From contig CAIRAS010000478.1 of assembly GCA_903876615.1 (NCBI GenBank), forward strand, positions 1-9,951: a stretch of DNA of 9,951 nucleotides, in the 5' to 3' direction. This document shows positions 6,422-9,951 of the stretch, piece by piece (position 1 is the stretch's first letter; each line of letters begins with the position of its first letter). The DNA comes from an uncultured Holophagaceae bacterium (lineage in GTDB: Bacteria; Acidobacteriota; Holophagae; Holophagales; Holophagaceae). Made by a program: the position numbers and the translations under genes. Under the pieces are notes generated by a model. The model saw only the letters and a list, made by a program, of their open reading frames with translations, ran no database searches and had not been told where the DNA came from.

Positions 6422-7230
6422 GCGCTTGTCTGCGAATGGGGCCTGGCCTCCCCCCAGGGGCTGGGTTCGCTAACGCCCCAGCGGGCTTCGTACCAGACCT
6501 TCTCCAGGCACAGGCCCTCGGGCGGGGCGGTGAGGCCCGCCCGGCGCCGATCTAGGGACTGCATTACCAGGGCCAGCGAGTCCGGCTCGCGGCGGCCCCG
6601 GCCCACTTCAACCAGCGTGCCCGCCATGATGCGGACCTGGTGCATGAGGAAGCTGCTGCCTTCGAAGACCAGCTCGGCGCCGCCTTCCATGGGTGAGATC
6701 CCGATGCCATGCAGGGTCCGCACCGGCGTCTGGGCCGAGCACTCCGCGCAGCGGAAGGCCGAGAAGTCATGGGTCCCAAGCAGCGGTGGAACCGCCGTGG
6801 CCATGGCGGCCAAATCCAGGGGCTGGGCCTGGTGCACATGCCAGCGGTAGGGCGCCTGCAGCGGGTCAGCGGCAGGCCCCAGGCCCAGCCGATAGACGTA
6901 GCGCTTCGCGACCGCGTGCTGGCGGGGGAAGAAGCCCTCCGGCGCGGGGCGGACGGCCATGACCCGGAGATCCGCCGCCAGGTGGGCGTTCAGGGCCGCG
7001 AGAAGACGGTAGGGCTCCCAGGTGCGGGCGGTGTGGATGAGCACCCCCTGGGCCCGGGCGTGGACCCCCGCATCCGTCCGGCCCGTGCCCTGGGGCATGG
7101 GTGCCTCGGGGTCAAAGGCACGGAGGGCCTTCCAGAGATCCCCCTGGCCGCTGCGCAGCGAGGTCTGGATCTGCCAGCCGTGAAAGCCGGCGCCCGCATA
7201 GGCCACGGTGAGGAAGTAGGGGTGGGACAT
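6418..7230 (-). CDS. truA: tRNA pseudouridine(38-40) synthase TruA
   Basis: TruA isomerises uridines 38-40 in the anticodon arm of many tRNAs to pseudouridine. The 270-residue length equals that of the E. coli enzyme. The catalytic motif GTGRTDAGVHA (residues 48-58) carries the nucleophile Asp53. Other family signatures are FHGWQ (16-20), KRYVYRL (109-115), HDFSAFR (154-160), HQVRIMAGTLVEVGRG (197-212) and the C-terminal APPEGLCLEKVWY (235-247). The usual TVQ segment near residue 28 is replaced by SGQG. The ATG is at 7230-7228 and the TAG at 6420-6418. No strong Shine-Dalgarno is visible on this strand, only a weak GGA close to the start. The gene runs opposite to its neighbours: it converges with the coiled-coil/TonB-C gene and diverges from hup. 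The final 20 residues are a variable, Pro/Ser-rich tail. Confidence 0.95.
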   Translation of the reverse strand: MSHPYFLTVAYAGAGFHGWQIQTSLRSGQGDLWKALRAFDPEAPMPQGTGRTDAGVHARAQGVLIHTARTWEPYRLLAALNAHLAADLRVMAVRPAPEGFFPRQHAVAKRYVYRLGLGPAADPLQAPYRWHVHQAQPLDLAAMATAVPPLLGTHDFSAFRCAECSAQTPVRTLHGIGISPMEGGAELVFEGSSFLMHQVRIMAGTLVEVGRGRREPDSLALVMQSLDRRRAGLTAPPEGLCLEKVWYEARWGVSEPSPWGEARPHSQTSA

Positions 7231-7410
7231 GGTTCCATCTTACGGGCTCCGGTGACCGCCGCGGCGAGGCGGGGACCAGCGGCCACGGGCCAGGGATCTC
7301 TCGACCGGAAGTTCTACGGGGATCTGCGTGATCCATGGGACTTAGAGTGAGCATTCACGGGCTTCTTGATGTTCCATGGTCACAGGAAGTCACCAATGAC
7401 GGTATTCTCC

Positions 7411-7430
7411 GATTTTTTTCTAAAGAAAAG
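7411..7430 (+). promoter_or_regulatory. UP-element-like A/T tract
   Basis: A T-run followed by an A-rich stretch (gatttttttctaaagaaaag) ends just before the -35 box at 7433. This is where alpha-subunit-binding UP elements sit. Such a tract stands out in this GC-rich window and would fit high expression of an HU gene. The assignment is by position and composition only. Confidence 0.42.
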
Positions 7431-7432
7431 CC

Positions 7433-7461
7433 TTGACCCCACTGGGTCTGCGGCGTAGCTT
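7433..7461 (+). promoter_or_regulatory. Probable sigma70-type promoter for hup
   Basis: TTGACC (7433-7438) matches the -35 consensus at five of six positions. TAGCTT (7456-7461) follows after 17 bp and matches the -10 box at three of six, including the important T, A and final T. The predicted start site is near 7468, giving a leader of about 137 nt before the hup ATG. Confidence 0.5.
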
Positions 7462-7594
7462 TTTGGCAGTTTATGAAACGTAGTATTCATGCGCCTCTGC
7501 GGGGTATGGATCATCAAAAAGCAAGCAACCACGGTCGTCTCCCGCCAGAGCCGAAACCGTTTCTTTCAACCCGGGGGCACAGATCCCCTATTTT

Positions 7595-7599
7595 GGAGG
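7595..7599 (+). promoter_or_regulatory. Ribosome-binding site fixing the hup start
   Basis: GGAGG lies 5 nt before ATG 7605. The frame is open upstream to ATG 7473, but HU homology begins exactly at 7605 (MNKAELV...), so this site marks the main start. Confidence 0.85.
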
Positions 7600-7604
7600 T
7601 TCCT

Positions 7605-7898
7605 ATGAACAAGGCTGAACTCGTCAGCGCCGTCGCCGACAAGGCCGGTATCACCAAGGCCCAGGCCGCTGCCGCCCTGGATCAGGTGCTCGGTGGCATC
7701 GCCGCCGCCCTCCGTTCCGGTGACAAGGTCACCCTCGTCGGCTTCGGCACCTTCTCCGTTGCCAGCCGCGGCGCCCGCACCGGCCGCAACCCCCGTGATA
7801 ACAAGCCCATCAAGATCGCTGCCAAGAAGGTTGCGAAGTTCAAGCCCGGCAAGAAGTTGGCTGACGAAGTCAACGGCAAGGGCAAGAAGAAGAAGTAG
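7605..7898 (+). CDS. hup: HU-family histone-like DNA-binding protein
   Basis: This is a 97-residue nucleoid-associated protein that binds and bends DNA as a dimer. The N-terminal helical dimerisation part is MNKAELVSAVADKAGITKA. The family signature is GFGTFSVASRGARTGRNPRD (residues 46-65), which includes the start of the flexible DNA-binding arm, with the RNP motif at 61-63. The C-terminus extends a few residues beyond the usual 90 with a lysine-rich tail, GKGKKKK, that should add non-specific DNA contact. It has its own promoter and an intrinsic terminator immediately downstream, so it is most likely a single-gene transcript and highly expressed. IHF subunits share the fold, but the sequence in the arm and the overall form are HU-like. 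Confidence 0.95.
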   Translation: MNKAELVSAVADKAGITKAQAAAALDQVLGGIAAALRSGDKVTLVGFGTFSVASRGARTGRNPRDNKPIKIAAKKVAKFKPGKKLADEVNGKGKKKK

Positions 7899-7906
7899 GA
7901 TCTAGC

Positions 7907-7927
7907 CTTTCGGCTTAATGCCGAAAG
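7907..7927 (+). other. Perfect 8-bp hairpin after hup
   Basis: CTTTCGGC (7907-7914) and GCCGAAAG (7920-7927) form a perfect 8-bp stem with the loop TTAAT. It begins 9 nt after the hup stop and is not followed by a T-run, so it is not a terminator by itself. It may stabilise the 3' end of the mRNA or act with the terminator that follows. Confidence 0.6.
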
Positions 7928-7932
7928 CAAGG

Positions 7933-7969
7933 AACAAGGGGGTCTGTCTCGACAGGCCCCCTTGTTTTT
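7933..7969 (+). terminator. Strong intrinsic terminator of hup
   Basis: AACAAGGGGG (7933-7942) pairs with CCCCCTTGTT (7957-7966). The helix continues inward through a G-U pair and CTGT/ACAG to a CTCG loop (7948-7951), giving a stem of 15 bp. It ends in TTTTT (7965-7969). Because the stem starts with AA and ends with TT, some activity on the opposite strand is possible, but no gene on that strand ends here. Confidence 0.92.
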
Positions 7970-8152
7970 CTAGGTGACTTTTTTACCCTTTATTCCGACG
8001 TTTTCCCCAGAAGGCTCCCGCCCAGGGTTTCAGAGCCTCTCAAGCTCCTTTGATTCCGTAAATGCCCCTATCGCTAGGTTCCAACCTCCCCCAGGCGAAC
8101 CGGGCGGAATTCAGGCCCGACGGGATCTCATCCGATGAAGGGGGCATCTGGT

Positions 8153-8157
8153 GAGGA
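8153..8157 (+). promoter_or_regulatory. Ribosome-binding site fixing the fliL start
   Basis: GAGGA sits 4 nt before ATG 8162. An in-frame ATG at 8135 has only a weak GGGA upstream. The downstream start also gives the usual short charged cytoplasmic tail before the membrane helix, so 8162 is preferred. Confidence 0.7.
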
Positions 8158-8161
8158 ACGC

Positions 8162-8803
8162 ATGTCTGAAGAAGAAGCCCCCAGCCCCAAGAAGAGTATG
8201 AAGAAGCTGATCATCATCGCCGTGGCCGCCCTCGTGGTGCTCGGCGGCGGAGGGGGCGGCACCTGGTACTGGCTGAAGAAGCGGGCTGCCGCCAAGGTCG
8301 CCAAGGCCCGGGCCGAGGAGGAGGCCAAGGCCCAGGCCGGGGCGCCCTCCGAGGACCCCCACGCGGCGGTGGACACCGATACCTGCGAGGAGAGCGGGGA
8401 GAAGAAGGAGGGCGGCGGACACGGCGGCGCGGATGCCTCACCTGTCATGGTCCTGACGCGCACGGTCAACCTCACCGGTGCCCGGCGCAATGCCTTCCTG
8501 CGGTGCGAGCTGAACATTCTGTTCTGCGATCCCGACTTGGGGAAGCTGGTGTCCGGGGACAAGCCCTCACCAGAGAAGAGTCTCATCCAGTCCATCGTGC
8601 TGGGCGCCCTGGCCGGCAAGAGCGTGGACGAGGCCTCGGACGCCGAGTCCCGCGAAGCCCTGAGCAAGGAGATCAAGGAGAAGCTGAACGACCAGTTCAA
8701 GCCCCATCCCCTTAAGCCCGGCGAAAAGGAAGACCCCAAGCACAAAAAGCCCAGCCGCCCGATCAAGAGCGTCCTGATCGTGGACTGGGCCATCCAGCAG
8801 TGA
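8162..8803 (+). CDS. fliL: Flagellar basal body-associated protein FliL
   Basis: FliL is a single-pass inner-membrane protein that surrounds or supports the stator units of the flagellar motor. The protein has 213 residues. It has a charged cytoplasmic tail (1-14), one membrane helix (about 15-38, including a run of six Gly) and a long Ala/Lys/Glu then Gly/His-rich linker (39-95). The periplasmic FliL domain begins near VLTRTVNLTG (97-106). Typical family elements are the LRCELNILF strand (113-121), the long helix ending LSKEIKEKLNDQF (167-179) and the final strand VLIVDWAIQQ (204-213), equivalent to the usual VYFTxFVIQ ending. A Lys/Pro-rich insert (180-200) separates the last helix from this strand. 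Three Cys (75, 115, 122) are present, which is unusual for the family as I know it. fliN follows 73 nt downstream. No clear sigma70, sigma28 or sigma54 promoter is visible in the 192 nt after the hup terminator. Confidence 0.83.
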   Translation: MSEEEAPSPKKSMKKLIIIAVAALVVLGGGGGGTWYWLKKRAAAKVAKARAEEEAKAQAGAPSEDPHAAVDTDTCEESGEKKEGGGHGGADASPVMVLTRTVNLTGARRNAFLRCELNILFCDPDLGKLVSGDKPSPEKSLIQSIVLGALAGKSVDEASDAESREALSKEIKEKLNDQFKPHPLKPGEKEDPKHKKPSRPIKSVLIVDWAIQQ

Positions 8804-8876
8804 GACTCGGCTCTGGCATGGCCGTTGCCCCAAGGGACGCCAGGGTCCATGCTTTGACAGGACCAGCGGGAGAACC

Positions 8877-9182
8877 ATGATCAAACGGGGGGATCGGCTC
8901 GAGACCGACCGCGTGCTCAGCTTTGAGCAGGTGGTGGAAGATCTCATGCCCTTCATCGACACCCCGCTGCGGATGGAGATCCAGCTGGGTCAGGCCCGCC
9001 TGACCATCCGCGAGCTGCTGGAGCTGGAGCCGGGCTCCTTGGTGGAGCTCAAGAAGAGCGCTGGCGAGCCCATGGACGTGCTGTGCAAGGAGCGCGTCAT
9101 CATCCGCGGCGAGGTCACGGTGCTGGAAGACAGCCTGGGGCTGCGGGTGACCGAGATCGTGGATCCGGAGCGCAGGGTCTAA
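8877..9182 (+). CDS. fliN: Flagellar motor switch protein FliN (minimal SpoA domain)
   Basis: This 101-residue protein consists almost entirely of one SpoA/FliN C-ring domain. Family features are PLRMEIQLGQARLTIRELLEL (30-50), EPGSLVELKKSAGEPMDVL (51-69), then IIRGEVTVLEDSLGLRVTEIV (75-95), which matches the conserved ending of FliN. FliN lines the bottom of the cytoplasmic switch ring and contributes to rotation switching and export. E. coli FliN has 137 residues, and the extra N-terminal region is missing here. GGAG (8869-8872) lies 4 nt before the ATG. It is encoded next to fliL, but fliM is not present on either side. A FliN-like SpoA protein of a type III secretion system is possible, but the fliL neighbour favours the flagellum. 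Confidence 0.87.
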   Translation: MIKRGDRLETDRVLSFEQVVEDLMPFIDTPLRMEIQLGQARLTIRELLELEPGSLVELKKSAGEPMDVLCKERVIIRGEVTVLEDSLGLRVTEIVDPERRV

Positions 9183-9228
9183 GGAGCCGGAAGGAATAGC
9201 CGGACATCCTGTGTCATCCTGAAGCCCC

Positions 9229-9951
9229 ATGGATGCTCCCTACCCCAGCGCCCCGCCGGTTGCCCTCTGTCTGGGCGGGATGGACCCCTCCGGCGGCGCG
9301 GGACTGCTTCGGGATGCCCTCACCCTGGCAGAACTCGGCTGCCAGCCCATGGCCGTCAGCCTGGGTGAGACCCTCCAGAACGGTCTGGCCTGCCTGCGCA
9401 TCGAGCCCCCCAGCCTGGATCCCGTGCAGCGGGTGGAGGCCCTGGCACCACACCTGGCGGGCCGCTGGGGCGTGAAGCTCAGCCTCTGCGCCCTGGCTCC
9501 CAAGGACTTCCGCCGCCTCTGCGCCACCCTCCGCCACCTGGCTCCACCAATCCGCATCTGGGACCCCATCCTCGCCCCCAGTGCCGGGGTGGGTCTGCAC
9601 GATGGGGCCGAGCTCCGCCGCATGGCCACCGCGCTGCTGCCCATGGGCGGCTGGGTGGTGAGCCCGAACCGCGGAGAGGCCGCCGCCTTCGCGGGCCTGC
9701 CGCCGGAAGCCATCCAGACCGCCGCGCCCGAGGCCCTCGCCGGGCCCTGGCTCGCGGCCGGTGCCGCGGCCGTCTGGCTCAAGGGCGGGCACGCGGCGGG
9801 CAGCGACATCCAGGACCTGTGGATCACCCCGGAGGGCCTCCAGCCCCTGGACCGGGTCCGACGCCTGCCCGGCGAGCGCCGGGGCACCGGCTGCCTCCTC
9901 TCTGCCACCTGGCTGGGCCTGCGGCTCCTGGGCGCGCCTGACCTCGAGGCC
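9229..9951 (+). CDS. ThiD-like phosphomethylpyrimidine kinase, 3' end outside window
   Basis: This is a ribokinase-fold enzyme related to ThiD, which phosphorylates hydroxymethylpyrimidine (phosphate) for thiamine synthesis. 241 residues are visible and the frame is still open at the window end. Motifs in order are GGMDPSGGAGL (16-26, usually GSDPSGGAG), DPILAPSAGVGL (112-123), SPNRGEAAAFAG (145-156, usually TPNxxEA), VWLKGGH (182-188) and RGTGCLLSA (218-226). The last is the phosphate-binding anion-hole loop with the Cys typical of ThiD. The region around 42-52 (VSLGETLQNG, where ThiD has TALTAQN) and the segment near 82-88 (VKLSLCA, usually KIGM) are diverged. Substrate could therefore differ, so no symbol is given. 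ATG 9229 is 46 nt after the fliN stop with only weak GAAG upstream. A later ATG at 9280 would remove the first strand and is less likely. Confidence 0.8.
   Translation, partial: MDAPYPSAPPVALCLGGMDPSGGAGLLRDALTLAELGCQPMAVSLGETLQNGLACLRIEPPSLDPVQRVEALAPHLAGRWGVKLSLCALAPKDFRRLCATLRHLAPPIRIWDPILAPSAGVGLHDGAELRRMATALLPMGGWVVSPNRGEAAAFAGLPPEAIQTAAPEALAGPWLAAGAAAVWLKGGHAAGSDIQDLWITPEGLQPLDRVRRLPGERRGTGCLLSATWLGLRLLGAPDLEA

Larger units (their letters stand above)
7231..7604. other. Intergenic region between truA and hup
   Basis: This 374-nt divergent intergenic region is clearly AT-richer than the genes around it from about 7340 onward. Its left part (7231-7340) is GC-rich and must contain any truA promoter on the minus strand, but I see no convincing one. 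The right part holds the probable hup promoter (7433-7461), a T/A tract just upstream, and a leader of about 135 nt. Small possible structures include GGATC/GATCC around 7320-7334, two GTCAC direct repeats near 7380-7395, ACGGT/ACCGT (7531-7560), and a short GGGG/CCCC hairpin (7574-7588) just before the ribosome-binding site. No RNA family is recognisable. Confidence 0.6.

Noticed and set aside
8854..8881. TTGACA followed after 16 bp by CATGAT, resembling a promoter
   Set aside because: The -10-like box overlaps the fliN start codon, so a transcript would begin inside the gene and lack its ribosome-binding site. It is probably chance.

Overview
The window is a GC-rich, gene-dense bacterial chromosomal segment carrying ordinary housekeeping and motility genes. 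Its Gram-negative traits (a TonB-C-like periplasmic protein, flagellar FliL/FliN), strong GC bias, alanine-rich proteins and gene mix suggest an acidobacterium of the Holophaga/Geothrix type. That placement is inference from style and families and was not tested by a search. I see no phage genes, transposases, CRISPR arrays, tRNAs or rRNAs.

Layout. Bases 1-748 hold the 3' part of an undecaprenyl-diphosphatase gene (uppP). Bases 857-2814 hold an ABC exporter pair of the NatA/NatB type, an ATPase and a permease whose stop and start codons overlap. A good sigma70-like promoter at 2836-2864 precedes a small TPR-like protein and, 18 nt further on, a YvcK/GlmR-family protein (2892-4436). Next come a DUF4388 (PATAN-like) multidomain protein (4549-5691) and an exported coiled-coil protein with a TonB C-terminal-like domain (5714-6421). 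The latter converges on truA (minus strand, 6418-7230), and the two stop codons overlap. A 374-nt AT-richer intergenic region (7231-7604) carries a probable strong promoter with an UP-like tract and a long leader for an HU DNA-binding protein (7605-7898), which is followed by two hairpins, the second a textbook intrinsic terminator. A flagellar pair follows: fliL (8162-8803) and a minimal fliN (8877-9182). The right edge carries the 5' part of a ThiD-like pyrimidine kinase (from 9229, open at the window end).

How the genes relate. uppP (lipid carrier recycling) and yvcK/glmR (control of carbon flow to UDP-GlcNAc) both bear on cell-envelope synthesis but lie in separate units. fliL and fliN act at the flagellar motor (stator-associated protein and C-ring/switch), although fliM, commonly found between them, is absent here. 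The remaining neighbours look functionally unrelated. I found no convincing undescribed system. The items most worth a second look are the exported coiled-coil/TonB-C protein, the DUF4388 protein, the hup leader that stays open in frame with hup, the fliL-fliN pair without fliM, and a divergent ThiD-like kinase.
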